In this document: in pieces, positions 44,993 through 55,935 of the stretch
Layout of the letters: every line of letters starts with the position of its first letter
Numbering within the stretch: position 1 is the stretch's first letter
Assembly (NCBI GenBank): GCA_019096155.1
Contig: JAHCVI010000004.1
Location: forward strand, 2,480,001-2,544,000
DNA from: Staphylotrichum longicolle
Taxonomy: Eukaryota > Ascomycota > Sordariomycetes > Sordariales > Chaetomiaceae
Length of the DNA stretch: 64,000 bases
Direction of reading: 5' to 3'
Translations under genes and position numbers: made by a program
The notes under the pieces: generated by a model
Database searches by the model: none
Told to the model about the DNA's origin: nothing
The model's input: the letters and a program-made list of their open reading frames with translations, nothing else

Positions 44993-46180
44993 ATGTCAAC
45001 TCCAGGAGATGCCCTCGAGGCGCTCCGCGCCAGCATCAGCAACGCCCTGACGCTTGTCACTCAACTCGACGCTGTGGTGTCCGGTGTGGCAGCACAAAAG
45101 CAGGCTGGCGATGCCAACGCTGTCGACCCAAGAGCGAGCCAGTTTGCTGCATCCAATAGTTCCATCGACGCGCTCTCCCTGGCACACGACTCTGCCACGT
45201 TGATTAAGGCACATGCAACCAAGATCTCTCTCCTCATAATCAACGAGCCCTTCACTCCGACCGCCATCACGAAGGTTCTCCGGGAACTTGTCACCAGTCC
45301 TGTGCCCAGCTTGGCTGCCGCAGTCGAAGCGTGCGTCCCGGGACGGTATACGCGGGGCATCCAACAGGATCTGGCTTGGCAAGCTGGCCGAGTGCTCAAG
45401 GAGTTGAAAGAGCTCCTTTTGCAGATTCCCACAGATGGCAAGATTCTTTCCGACAATAAGAAGAACGCCTCGGCCGGGGCTGCTGGGGGGAAAGGCAGCA
45501 TTGCTACCACTGGTGTTCTGTGGTCCGCCTGCGACGACGTCATGACATTCGCCAGGCGAGGATTTGCTGGAAACATTGCGCACAAAGTCGAGCAGCTCAG
45601 GGACACTTTGAAAGATGTCATGGAGGAGTTGAAAGATTGGGGGGAGGAAACGGAGGATGACGAAGAGGACAGTGACGATGATCAAAACGACGAGGACGAT
45701 GGTGGCGTTGCGCAGCTCACTTCAGGCCTCGAGGCCAGTTCGATATCTGCCACGCGAGACGCACAGGCCATTTTGGACGACCTCATGAACTCCCAGCGAT
45801 TCATTCCCCGCAACGACCCAAACAGGATTCGCGAGCGTCTGGACTCATGCCTTAGGAGACTGCGTCTCACCACCCTGCTCTACCAAGCCACGGTGAAGCG
45901 CAGGATCAAACCCTTGCCCAACCTTCTTACAGATTCGCATTCAGATATCCCAGCTCGTCTGGACGAGGTCATGCCCATCTTCAAACGGATACCCGAGAGG
46001 TTTGGCAGCCTTGCCATGGCATTCTACGAACTGGATCCCTCTGAGATTGACCGCCTGATGGACGAGTGCTTCTTCGATGCTTTCGCCGCGTCCGAGCTTC
46101 TTGTCAGACCGTGGGAGGGCCAAAAGGATGAGTTTACTGATTGGGCCCTGCGCTTTCAGGTAGAGATAAAGAAAGGATAA
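44993..46180 (+). CDS. GCIP / cyclin-D1-binding protein 1-like protein
   Basis: A single exon of 395 aa from ATG 44993 (MSTPGDALEALRASISNALT); the open frame extends upstream, but this ATG matches the usual start of fungal homologues. It is predicted mainly helical: a first helical bundle (~10-215) with LLQIPTDGK and TGVLWSACDDVM, an acidic linker of Glu/Asp at about 218-242, and a second helical part (RERLDSCLRRLRLTTLLYQA to the C-terminus). This is the layout of the Grap2/cyclin-D-interacting family, helix-loop-helix-like regulators in animals. The role in fungi is unknown to me. No signal peptide or membrane segment is present, so it is cytosolic or nuclear. Confidence 0.75.
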   Translation: MSTPGDALEALRASISNALTLVTQLDAVVSGVAAQKQAGDANAVDPRASQFAASNSSIDALSLAHDSATLIKAHATKISLLIINEPFTPTAITKVLRELVTSPVPSLAAAVEACVPGRYTRGIQQDLAWQAGRVLKELKELLLQIPTDGKILSDNKKNASAGAAGGKGSIATTGVLWSACDDVMTFARRGFAGNIAHKVEQLRDTLKDVMEELKDWGEETEDDEEDSDDDQNDEDDGGVAQLTSGLEASSISATRDAQAILDDLMNSQRFIPRNDPNRIRERLDSCLRRLRLTTLLYQATVKRRIKPLPNLLTDSHSDIPARLDEVMPIFKRIPERFGSLAMAFYELDPSEIDRLMDECFFDAFAASELLVRPWEGQKDEFTDWALRFQVEIKKG

Positions 46181-47018
46181 AAGTACGATGTTGCCGACCA
46201 CCTAACCTTATATTCCTACATCTACCCCGTCCTCGCCCGCCGCCTTGCCCCCACCCATGCCCCAAGTCAGACGAACATCAAGGCCCCATTGTACCTGGCA
46301 TTTTCTTGCCGTCTTTATTCCGGTTCTTTGCTACAGGGAGAGCACTTGGCCCTTGGCTGACACCCACGGAATAGCTCGTCTTCGGTAGCTGTTGTGAATC
46401 TGGCGACTCAAGGAGGGCCGATGATGCTCCCTATGTGACATAAAACAACCGGCTTTGGAAGCATTTGCTGGACCTAATTGTCTTTCACCCGAGAAAACAC
46501 TTTCAGTTAAGTTAATAGGTGCTACGCATTCTGCGCAGCGATACGACCAGTAGAACTCAAACCCCAGTGTTGGGCAAAACCGAGCCACGGAGGGTGCTCT
46601 GTATGCTAATATTGCCAAACCTGTTTCTGTAAAAGCTTACGCATCTTGCATCAGCCGTTGAACAGATCTTGTTGCTTGGCTGGCAGGCTGAGGTGAGAGG
46701 GGACACCGGGGTTAATCTGGGCCGTGTGTTGCTGAGCACGCGGGAATATGATGTCGTTTGTTTACTCGCACGCCGGATAGGCAACCACAAGACCGTGAAG
46801 CAGCGCCGGGGCGGGTGACCCGGCGTGAGAACCGGGGGGAGGAAAAAATAACACAGCTTGCACCAGTGCTGCTAAGCAACCTCCAACGCCCACCGCCTTC
46901 TACTGCTTCCTCCATTATTGTCGCGTTGGTGGTTGCTTCTTGAGGACCAGAGGCTCATCTCGAGTGTTTCGAGGAATGAAACAAAGGCACTGTTATCTGG
47001 GGTTTCTCGGTTGTCCAA
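46181..47018. other. Intergenic region
   Basis: The 3' flank of the GCIP-like gene and the upstream region of the membrane-protein gene, which point the same way. No supportable gene or repeat. Confidence 0.4.
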
Positions 47019-49208
47019 ATGGGGCCCCTCGAGTTGAACTCACAACAAACACCAACCCGGATTCCTCGCCCGACTTTCATGGCCTCGTCACCACGGACCC
47101 CATCCATCCGCGCAGTACCCTACAGTCACATGGATCGAGCTACCACATCTCCCGGGGTGCCGAGAAGCTACTCGCCCTCGAGCTGGCCATTCCCAAAGTC
47201 GGCCAAATCCTCGTCATTGTGAGACAGAAAAAACTCAGTCTTAATCTCGGCCGGATTTTCTTACTGACTGCGCCCAGGGACCTCTCCACCACAGCCAACC
47301 ATTGCGATGCGAGCCGTGTTGACCGCGAAGACATGAACGGTGCCGAGGGGACGCAATCCGGTCACCGTGCAACAAGGTCGGTCGCAAGTGGGCTGACGAC
47401 AACCGCGAGTCTTCGTGAGGCTAGACAGAACCACTGCACTGGAGGCCATACTCGGGGGAACGTGTCATTCGACTCGGTCGAAACCCAGATATACGCGCCT
47501 AGACATGGCGCCAACAGGCTTTCCGGTATGAAGAATACCCTGGAGACGCCCATACTCGAAGAACATCCTCGTTAACAATCCTCTAGCACAGCCCTCGCGT
47601 TCAAACAGCGCCAAAGTGGCCTTTCCAGACTCAGCGCTAGAGATACATGAGCGACCCATGACCCCGACACCGTATTCGATCTTGCGGAAAGTGTCCGAAA
47701 CTACTGAGCCAGGGAATGAGACCCAGCTTAGCCTGCAAGACAGCGAGCAGCCATGTTCCGGGTTGAAATACCAAGAAACCACCCGTTATTCATCGGCAAC
47801 TCACACCCCACAAAGCTCGGTGGCTCGAGAAAGCCCGAACAATAGCTCCGCTACGAGGGGAAATATGAGCGGCGGCACACACACGGTCCTTGCCACGCCT
47901 GCTTTGCGGGACGAGGAAGGTCGAGTGCTCTCAAGACTGCATCCTCTTTCCAGCGCAAGCTCTGTCGTTCACGAGCCCCAGTCCGTTCTCCTATACGCTG
48001 GACCCGGCAGCACCGTACAAGCCGAGCACGGTAGTTCTGATGGCGGGACTGCCGCCAGTGTGCCCGAGGGCATCGTGATTCTGCAGCCGGTCGAGACTCA
48101 GGCGGCCGATGGAGCCTCCACACAAAACATCAGCGTCTACTCGCGGAGACACACGACACTTGAGAGCATTATCCCGGATCTCGAGTCTCTCCGCCGTGGC
48201 CCGAGGCTTCGCCACAGCCGCCTGCCCCTGAGCCCCAGCATGGCCGCGAATGCCGGACGCAGCGTCCCCAAAAGCACCAAGAAGCTGTGGAACGCCCTTG
48301 GCCGATCGCGCAAGATGATGCTCGCAACAGCCATTCTTCTCGAGGTGTCCATTCTCAATGCCGTCTCCAGCGTCACGGCTGTGGTGGTCACTCACATCGA
48401 GAACGGACATCCGGGCATCGGGCTAGGGGCGTGGGCCGCCGTGAGCAGTGTGTTTGTCCTGACTTTCGGCGGGCTCATGGTCATCGGCTTTCTGCAATAT
48501 CGCAAGCTGAACAAGGATGTTGTTTCTGATGAGAATTGGATTGAGATGCATCTTCGGTCTCGTCCCCTTCCTCCGCGGCCGCAGAGCGAGGAGCGCAGGC
48601 AAGAAGACAACGGCGCTACCGAGGCGTGGCAGAAATTCACAAAAGACCACGAACAGCTTCGCCGTTACGTCGAATTCCTTGAGAGCCGCATTGGCGTGCT
48701 CGAGGAAGGTCAGCCGAAGAGAGTTCAGGAAAACGGCGGGCCCAACGTTGACAGTACCGCGCCTGGTATTAATGCATCTGGCGCCCTGTCGAATGATAAC
48801 ATCGGCCAGGCAATTGGGGGAGATGTCTACGACAACCGCAGCGACAATACCCCAAAGGCAACCAAGTTGAACATCGGCGGCTCCTTGTCCCGTCGCCAGC
48901 TTCTCCAGCCCGAAGACTCGGTCACAGAGGCCGAGTCCTGGCAAGGCAGCGAGAGGAACAACACAGTTCCCAAATCAGACACCAAGGCCAGCATCCTCAC
49001 CGAGCTGTGCGAGGCCGTCACTGAGGGCTACAGCCCGCTGTCCGAGCAGATGCCTCGGGGCTCACCCCACGTCCCTCAGAACTCCGATACCTACACGCCT
49101 TCAACCCGGCAGCGTGGCAACCAGTCCCTCCGTCATCTTGTTCTCCCTAGCAGAGCTGCCAATCAGCAGCGTGATGCCCAGACGGCCCCGAGATTCTCTG
49201 AGCAGTGA
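47019..49208 (+). CDS. Fungal membrane protein with two central helices, unknown function
   Basis: My model joins 47019-47218, 47278-47525 and 47587-49208 (689 aa). Intron 1 ends with TACTGAC..CGCCCAG, intron 2 carries TTAAC before CTAG, and phases agree; the third exon is certain, the first two are inferred. The N-terminal ~390 residues are Ser/Thr/Pro-rich and disordered (for example QTPTRIPRPTF and MTPTPYSILRK). Two hydrophobic helices follow a basic segment (KKLWNALGRSRK): LATAILLEVSILNAVSSVTAVVV and, after a short loop, LGAWAAVSSVFVLTFGGLMVIGF. Then comes a charged region with a helix (AWQKFTKDHEQLRRYVEFLE) and a disordered tail. There is no signal peptide; a hairpin membrane anchor with both ends on the same side is likely. 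I do not recognise the family. Confidence 0.65.
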
Positions 49209-49671
49209 AGACTCGGAGCAAACACTCGGCAGCGGCCGTCATGACTTTTGTGGGCGGGACTAGGACACGGGTGAAGGGGGGATCTAGGCCAGTATCGAGC
49301 AAGAGAGGTGGACGTTGTCCCACTACCGCCTGGCTTGTGGCCCGGTGTATGAGAAAAGAGCGCTGGCTCAGTGCGTTGACAGTATACCTCGAGGGAGATT
49401 GTTTGATAGATCAATTAATGACATGTACGGACACTGCCTAGGGTGACGCAAAGACGGATGGAATAATAGGCATGGGCATGTGAAAATGTGGGGGAGAGTT
49501 CGAGTCTCCAATTCACTGTATTATAGCTTGAGCACCGGATTTCTTCTCTTCGGAGACAAGCACCATGGGATGTAACCGACAGGTTTGGGTTGCGGTAGTC
49601 ACCATCGGGCCAAGAGTTGGTAGCTTCGTCAAGGCTCTAAGACGGCGGATAGGTTCGGCGAGCCAACGTGG
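49209..49671. other. Convergent intergenic region
   Basis: About 460 bp between two stop codons facing each other; it presumably holds both 3' UTRs and polyadenylation sites. Nothing else seen. Confidence 0.4.
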
Positions 49672-51318
49672 CTAGATTGCCCGAGCCATACGAGCCTTGT
49701 TTTCCCTGTACCTCTTCTCCTTGCCTGCAACTTTTCTCCTCTTCTTCCACGACCGGTTCAAGTCTCCTCGGTTCGCCCAGAACCATTTCTGGAAGTCGCT
49801 AGTCGCGTCGGCATCGGGCTCTCCGCCTTGGATCGCCGCATTGTTTGACAAACCATGCTCATCCTCCTCATCATCTTCGCCCGCTAGCTCTTCTTCTTCC
49901 TCTTCCTCTTCGTTGTCGTTTACAGGCTCCCATGGTGTGAATCTCCGACTGGGATGTGCCGTGTCCGGGGTTGGGGCGGCACTTCTAATTCCGCGAGATT
50001 CAAGATCTTGACGAGTGAAAGGAGTCAACGGCATCCGGCTGAGAGGGGCCTCAGCGGCGTCTGTTTCAGCGTCTTCTTCGGCGCTTCCTTCGCCGTCATT
50101 GGCAAAAAAGCTGAATCCTTGTGTATCAGGGGCTGTCTTGGGGGTTTCGCCTTCGGGTTGTTGGGGGCGCTTGTACAGCGCTTCCAGGGGATGCACCTTG
50201 GACTCATTAGGGGTGGCCGGAGGGATTCTGATCGATAAACTCCTTGCTGAACCGGATGATCTGGGCCGTGGAGGCTCGGGTTTGATTGGCGATGAAGGGG
50301 AAGAAGTGTCCGAGGCTGCGGGCTCCGAAACCGGGCTGCCGCCACCAGCAGAAGCAGGGGTTTTTGGCTCGCTTTCCACAGCAGGCTCGTCGTCGCTGGA
50401 AGTTGCTGTGCTCTCCTCGTCCAGAATGGGTTCCTGACCCCGTTGCTCCGTCTTGCCTGACAACAGGATCTTGGCTGCTGGAGGTGGTCTGGTTTTGACG
50501 GCCTCCACCACATCTCCCTCCTCGTTCACCCAGCCCTTCCCCTCGACGAACTCGGGCGGTGCGCCTGACCTGCCTGCCGGAGCCACCGTCTTGAGGAAAG
50601 TCGGAAACTTGGTGGTTCTTTCGAATTCGTGAATGATCACCTCCCGCGACTTGCCCTTCTTCTTCTTCTTTGTTGGCGTCGAGTTCTCGGCCTCGGCCAA
50701 CGGTGCGGCATTCGCGGGCAGAACCGTCTTGATCAAGCACTCGGCATGATCGGTGTACTTGGACTTGCTCTGCTTCTTCTTGTCTTTGCTCCTCTTCTCC
50801 TTGTCTTTCTTTGACCGCTTCTCCTTCGGCTCGTCCGCGCTAGTCCACCCACGCTTGATTGTCCTGCCCTCATCCAAGACAACGCCGCTTAGTTGTTCGA
50901 CGTCGCGCTTCCTCTTCTTGCTCTTATCTTTCTTATCCTTTTTCGGCAGCGCACCGTCGGCGGTCGTTTTGGAAGTCTTCTCCTTTGCCATTGCTGCTTC
51001 GGCAAGCGGGGCGGGTTCGCGGGACGGTCGAGCGTTACCAATGCGAATCTTCACGCCTTTGAGCACCGCTCCGTTGAGCTTCTTCTTCAGCTTCTCTGCG
51101 TCTTCGTTGGGCAACTCCAGGAAGCCGTATCGCTTGTCTGGGAAGGTCTCGATCGTGTGGTAGGATATGTTGCGAGCCTTGGGAAGTAGCGCCGAGGACA
51201 GGACAGCGTTGATCAGCTCGGCGTCTAGCGGCGTCACATGCAGCCGCACGTAGGGCGCGTTGTCGGGAAGCGGCGTAGCTGTTAGGGGAGATAATGCGCC
51301 ACGTCTGCGGTCTGTCAT
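49672..51318 (-). CDS. RRM-containing nucleolar-type RNA-binding protein
   Basis: A single exon, 548 aa. Residues ~20-100 form a degenerate RNA-recognition motif (YVRLHVTPLDAELINAVL, then KRYGFLELPNEDAEKLKKKL and LKGVKIRIGNARP). Lys-rich blocks follow (KKDKKDKSKKRKRD, KDKEKRSKDKKKQSK), then long Ser/Pro/Glu-rich disorder, an acidic run near the C-terminus (EEEEEEEELAGEDDEEDE) and a basic tail with WFWANRGDLNRSWKKRRK. RRM, Lys-rich and acidic tracts together resemble Nol8-type ribosome biogenesis proteins, and the Trp-rich tail motif looks conserved. Nucleolar location and a role in pre-rRNA processing are inference. It is convergent with the membrane-protein gene. Confidence 0.75.
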   Translation of the reverse strand: MTDRRRGALSPLTATPLPDNAPYVRLHVTPLDAELINAVLSSALLPKARNISYHTIETFPDKRYGFLELPNEDAEKLKKKLNGAVLKGVKIRIGNARPSREPAPLAEAAMAKEKTSKTTADGALPKKDKKDKSKKRKRDVEQLSGVVLDEGRTIKRGWTSADEPKEKRSKKDKEKRSKDKKKQSKSKYTDHAECLIKTVLPANAAPLAEAENSTPTKKKKKGKSREVIIHEFERTTKFPTFLKTVAPAGRSGAPPEFVEGKGWVNEEGDVVEAVKTRPPPAAKILLSGKTEQRGQEPILDEESTATSSDDEPAVESEPKTPASAGGGSPVSEPAASDTSSPSSPIKPEPPRPRSSGSARSLSIRIPPATPNESKVHPLEALYKRPQQPEGETPKTAPDTQGFSFFANDGEGSAEEDAETDAAEAPLSRMPLTPFTRQDLESRGIRSAAPTPDTAHPSRRFTPWEPVNDNEEEEEEEELAGEDDEEDEHGLSNNAAIQGGEPDADATSDFQKWFWANRGDLNRSWKKRRKVAGKEKRYRENKARMARAI

Positions 51319-52287
51319 GGCCGTCAGATTTCGAGGGTCAGCTTTTGGAGTGCTGCCGTCTCAACTGCTCAACCGGCAATTGTCTGTCTGAACCAAAAAT
51401 AGTCCCCAAAGAAAAGTTGACCGCCTTCGAAATCAGAGAGGCAGATAAGACTTGCCAGCTGGCGAACAGCTGGCCCCACCAACTTGCACTCCCACTCTTC
51501 AAATTCTCAAATGGTCTATCTCTGCAGCATTGTCTGCATGGCAGAGTTTAGGTAGTCCTACAGTTGACCAGACTTGCAGGATTGTGAGCTTTGCACACCA
51601 AGGTGTTTCAAACTTGCAGATGGCGGCCAGACAACCTTGGCCCCTGAGTCGTTTGTTGACTTCGGGGTCACCTCAGCAACAACAGCGTCTCTCGGTTCCC
51701 ACGTCGCTCTTCCCTGCGCTCATTATTGTGTCCATCGAGAATATACGCTCTTGTAATTTTCAGGAACTGGGAGAGGCGTAGTTCTCAGCCTTATTATGGC
51801 AAATGGACATCCCACACGAGATTTACAGGAGGTATCTAAGCATCTAGGTATCTAAGTCTGTGGGAACTAATTCTCGGGACCAACAGTTCTCAGAGTATCT
51901 TGTGGCGGGTTTGTCATGAGGATCTCGTCTACTATGCAACTCCATGTGCTATAGCATCTCTGAGCTTTCAAGCATTGCTTGTCTGGCGTTTGACAGCCAA
52001 TATGAACTCGCAAGAGAATGTGAATTGGAGCCATGATGGAGCTCAGTCGAGGCCAAATGGGACGGGAGAGGAAAAACATGCAGCGACAGTGGCATCTTCA
52101 CCCAGAACACGCAATCCATTCCAGAATTACGTCCTGTATTCTCAACGATGACAACAGCTTGGGAGTACCAAACATACGCTCAGCAATCCTTTTCCCATCA
52201 AGCACTAAACAGGCTTCTGCCCCCAAACCACGATGCTATATTGGCCATTAGCAAGCAACGCTCCACTTCTGGGTACACCCTGGCTTC
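51319..52287. other. Intergenic region
   Basis: About 970 bp between the RRM gene start and the 3' end of the methyltransferase. Short open frames on both strands have no recognisable product; no RNA gene or repeat recognised. Confidence 0.4.
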
Positions 52288-53731
52288 TTACACGGTGATA
52301 TAGGCGTGGATGTTCCGGTCCTGCATGTCTCTCTTCACGTCGACAAGCAGCGTCTCCACGTCGGCCGGAGTCCAGCCATGGGCCCGGGTGAAAACAGTCA
52401 TGGTGAGGCCGTCAATCCCCTCGAGATTGTTCGTCATTTGCATGGAGCCAATAGCCTTTTGGTCCCTCCCCTTTGCCCAGGTGTTCATAGGAACTGCGAA
52501 TTTCTTCTCGTTGAGATTCACGAATCCGGCTTCGGCCAGGTAGTTCTTGCAGCGCAAAGCCTCAGTGGCGCTGCGGCCCATCTTTTGGATCCCCTGGAGC
52601 AGCAGCGCATTCCACCGCTGCAAGGCCGTGCCCTCAATAGAACCGTCAATCGACTGGAAGTAAATGATGGTCTCCTGGGACTCAACCCAGCCGCCGGGGT
52701 TCAGATTGTCGTAGATGGATTTGAACAGGAGGTTCCAGTTCTTCTTGACAAAGGGAAGCAGATATCGAGCGTGGATGTAGTCAAACTTGTGACCGTAGGC
52801 CCAGTCATCGTCGACATCATCGATCTCGAAGCGGCAGTTGGGCGGCAGGTAGTCAGGTTGAATGGGGCTAAGGTCAGTGCCCAGTACCTCCGAGGTGGGA
52901 TTTTCCTGGGCTTGATGATGTCAACCTCATGATCACTGAAGGTATCGCTGAAAGGTGATCAAAAAGGACGCCTCCCTGGGAAGACTCGGGCTGGAGAACA
53001 CCCACCGAATTCGATTGCCCAAATGCCCGTGCCAGTCCCGAGATCAAGAACACGGCCAGGGCTCTCGACCGGAGCCAAGCCAAGTTTTCCTTTCAGCAAG
53101 AATTTGGAAATGGAGTGTTGGAGGTCTTGGATGGGTCAACAGGCGCACCAGCTTCAGAACCCGGGATTTGGGGCATACCGAGTCGGTTCTGCTCTCTCTA
53201 CGCCGTGCCACCACTTCAGTTATGTGCGCGTTAAGGGTCACAAACTTGATGTTATCCTACCTCGTCATTGGGTAGGAAATACTCTGTCATCAGAGTCAGT
53301 TCCGTGTGACCGCTCTTTCCCCTGAGGGATGTGACACCAGTGCAGACTCACTCCCTTCCTTATATCTGTGAAACGTGCGGCCGTTCTCCTCAACAAACTC
53401 GTACAAACTAGACGTCACGGAAGCGTTTGACCCCGTGCTAATACTCTTGATATTCAGCAAGCAAAACAAATGAGAAAGCACAACGAAGGACAGACTCACC
53501 CTGCGGAGTCGGTGATGAGTTTCCCGCCGCCATCAACCTCATGATCCACCTGGTGCGGTCAGTTCTGTTGGCTGTACCCGTGTAGAACAAGCGCCGTCAA
53601 CGCGGTACGACAGTGCGGATATCTCTCCAACATACGCTCAAGTCAACAGAATGGCTACTGAACCCGGTGATAGAGACCGATCCTTCATCATTTGTTGGCG
53701 CCTCCTCTGGGCGTGTATGAGTCGATGCCAT
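52288..53731 (-). CDS. LaeA-like SAM-dependent methyltransferase
   Basis: My seven-exon model gives 340 aa: 53731-53636, 53549-53500, 53443-53352, 53283-53261, 53197-53179, 53125-53006, 52910-52288, with GT..AG at every junction and consistent phase. Spliced, it restores the family order: a disordered start (MASTHTRPEEAPTNDEG), YEFVEENGRTFHRYKEG, KYFLPNDE, REQNRLDLQHS, the SAM-binding loop RVLDLGTGTGIWAIEFA at ~118-134, LGTDLSPIQPDYLPPN, then FDYIHARYLLPF and NPGGWVESQE. These class I methyltransferases resemble LaeA, a regulator of fungal secondary metabolism, but the family is large and this copy need not be LaeA itself. No secondary-metabolite backbone gene lies in the window. Exons 4 and 5 are only 23 and 19 nt. 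Confidence 0.85.
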
Positions 53732-54216
53732 CGGTTCCAGATTTTGGCGCACTTCTGGTTGCGGATGAGCCGGAGCCACGTTCTCCTGGGTCTGGTCTTG
53801 TTCGGGATTATGGCGCTATCACAAGCATATGTGAGGAAGAACCCAGAAACAGAGCGAGGGACAAGAGGGGGGAGATGCTTGGCAAAAGCGTCCTTCCACA
53901 TGCAAGGTGGTACAGATTAACCTAACTCCTGCGGCCACGGAATACGCTAAACCTGAACCGACAAACCCTGGTTTCATGTTCCGCATTGAAAGCAGGGGCG
54001 CCCAGGTCCGCAGAGCAGCGGGAGGTGTTGCGATATAATACAGTAATGATAATGAAAACCCATTACACACATTAAACACATGAGGAGAGAGTAAGAGCTC
54101 ACACAAATAAACCAGAACCAAATCCTACGCCAACCATATACCTCATGACGCCATCCATGCATGTCGAATACCCCATGAGATCTGCCACAGCCATTATCCA
54201 GGAGGGTTTTGCCTCG
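53732..54216. other. Intergenic region
   Basis: About 490 bp: upstream flank of the methyltransferase and downstream flank of the cytochrome c haem lyase gene, both on the minus strand. No gene seen. Confidence 0.35.
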
Positions 54217-55381
54217 TCACTTCTGTTGGCCCCTATTCGACTCCCGAACTTCACTCCCCGATGCCCTCCACCAGACATCTCCACCCCACCTCATCAACCG
54301 CTCCACAGCTCCCGTAGGCGTCATGGCGGGCCGGACGTCGAGGTAGAAGACGGGCTCGCCGGTCGGCTCGGGTGGTGCTGAGTAGAAATCGATGACATAC
54401 CGGATCTCCTTCTTCTGGCCGTCAACATCGCGCGAGACGTACCAATCGTGGCGATCAAATGGTGGTTCCGTGCTAAGCCCAGACATCGTCAGTCACCTCA
54501 GAACAAACCCGCTGCTTTCCTAGTAACTTCCAGGAGATATTATCATGGCCCGACTTACCCGAACTTAGAGGGATATACCCGCGCCAGCATTTGGAGCATC
54601 GCCGCTTTAGGCGTCATCTCCTTGGGCCTCCCTTGGAACCTAATCAGGGTCGGCTGCGACTGCCCGCCTTCCTGGGCCTCCAGCCGTCGCAGCTCCAAGG
54701 GCGCGTTCTCCTCTCCGCGCTTGCTGACCTCCCAACCCCGACTTAGGCCCTTGCCGAACCTGCGCTCCCAGTCGACGATCTCGCCCCAAGCGCCCTCATT
54801 CAGGAAGTTATGGACCGCAACCATGCTTTCGACGGCTGTGATGTCTGTGTCGGTGTAGCCCTTCCGAAGCAGCGCATTGTACATCTGCTGAGGGGAGGGA
54901 TACTCCCAGTTCCCCTCGCCACTGCCTCTCGGAATGGAGGACTCGTCTCGAGATGTCGGCAGCGCATAGGTCTGGTCTGGGGCGCGCTCTTGCGAGATGG
55001 ATTGGAACATGTAGTTCAGGGGGTTGAGTTTGGAAAGCATGGACGGCTCCTGTCGTTGCTCGGACGGTGCGCTTCTGCTATCGTGCGGGACAGGACAGGA
55101 TGAGAGCGCGGCATTTGCGCTAGGGTTGCCGTGCGGAACGGGACAGGAGGACGGCGCTGCGCTCGAAGCAGGGGCTGGAGGAGTGAAGGCATCGACGGTC
55201 GCCTTGTGCATGGGACATCCAGGCTAGAGAGAAAAGAGAAAAATTAGTAAAAATGCAAGTACAAGATCGACGACCAACTTACGGGAGGCGCGCCAGCCCC
55301 AGCAAGGTGTTTATGGTTGGAATCTGCTGGAGGAACCGCCGCTGGAGCGGCGGTTGTGGTGTCGGCCCAGAACCAACCCAT
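54217..55381 (-). CDS. Holocytochrome c synthase (cytochrome c haem lyase)
   Basis: Exons 55381-55283, 55223-54559 and 54472-54217 give 339 aa. It attaches haem covalently to apocytochrome c in the mitochondrial intermembrane space. The N-terminus MGWFWADTTTAAP is typical of the family. Splicing of exons 1 and 2 creates GAGAPPPGCPMHKA, the first CP-type haem-binding motif; two more follow (SCPVPHGN and SCPVPHDS). Conserved core segments: LNPLNYMFQSISQ, WEYPSPQQMYNALLRKGY, VHNFLNEGAWGEIVDWE, RFQGRPKEMTPKA, then after the last intron PPFDRHDWYVSRD, VIDFYSAPPEP and VFYLDVRPAMT. Length is normal, with a Pro/Ser/Ala-rich N-terminal region. I cannot tell from the sequence whether it serves cytochrome c, c1 or both. 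Confidence 0.95.
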
Positions 55382-55935
55382 GGCGATGCAGTGTTGAAGG
55401 ACGGTTGCGAGTGTAGTGAGTATGCTACTGCTGGTCCTGGTTGTTGTTCCTCATGGGCTTCGGCAACAGATGGCGGTTCGGCTTGTGAAAGCACAATTGT
55501 GAATGAGATAGGACGCGATGGAAGATAACGGGGAAAAAAAAAGATTGGAGACTTTGAGGCAAGGATGAGCGGCAAGAATGACGCGCAGCCTGGTTTGGCT
55601 CCACTCACGCCAAGCCGCGTGTTCCGCTGCGCTGTGACAGGGGGGTTGGCCATCAAAGGAAGCCCCTTGAAGACACATCATCGAGTCACTTGGACAGTAG
55701 GCAAGGCTATCGTTGATCCATGATGCCGCCGCTTCTCATTGCGTGTACTTCTTGTTATGTGTATTGATGCTTGAATACACTCTAACTATGTAAAAATACA
55801 AAGCCACCGCTGGGGGGTATCATGCACCTTGCTCTCTGTCTCCAATTCCATCTGATCCAAGTCCTGAGAGGCGAGCAAAAAGCCATCTGAGTAAGGCTAC
55901 ATACCCAAACACCCAAGCCACATAGACATGCCATA
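55382..55935. other. Intergenic region
   Basis: About 550 bp between the haem lyase start and the 3' end of the UbiB-like gene. It includes an A-rich run (ggggaaaaaaaaagattgg). No gene supported. Confidence 0.4.
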
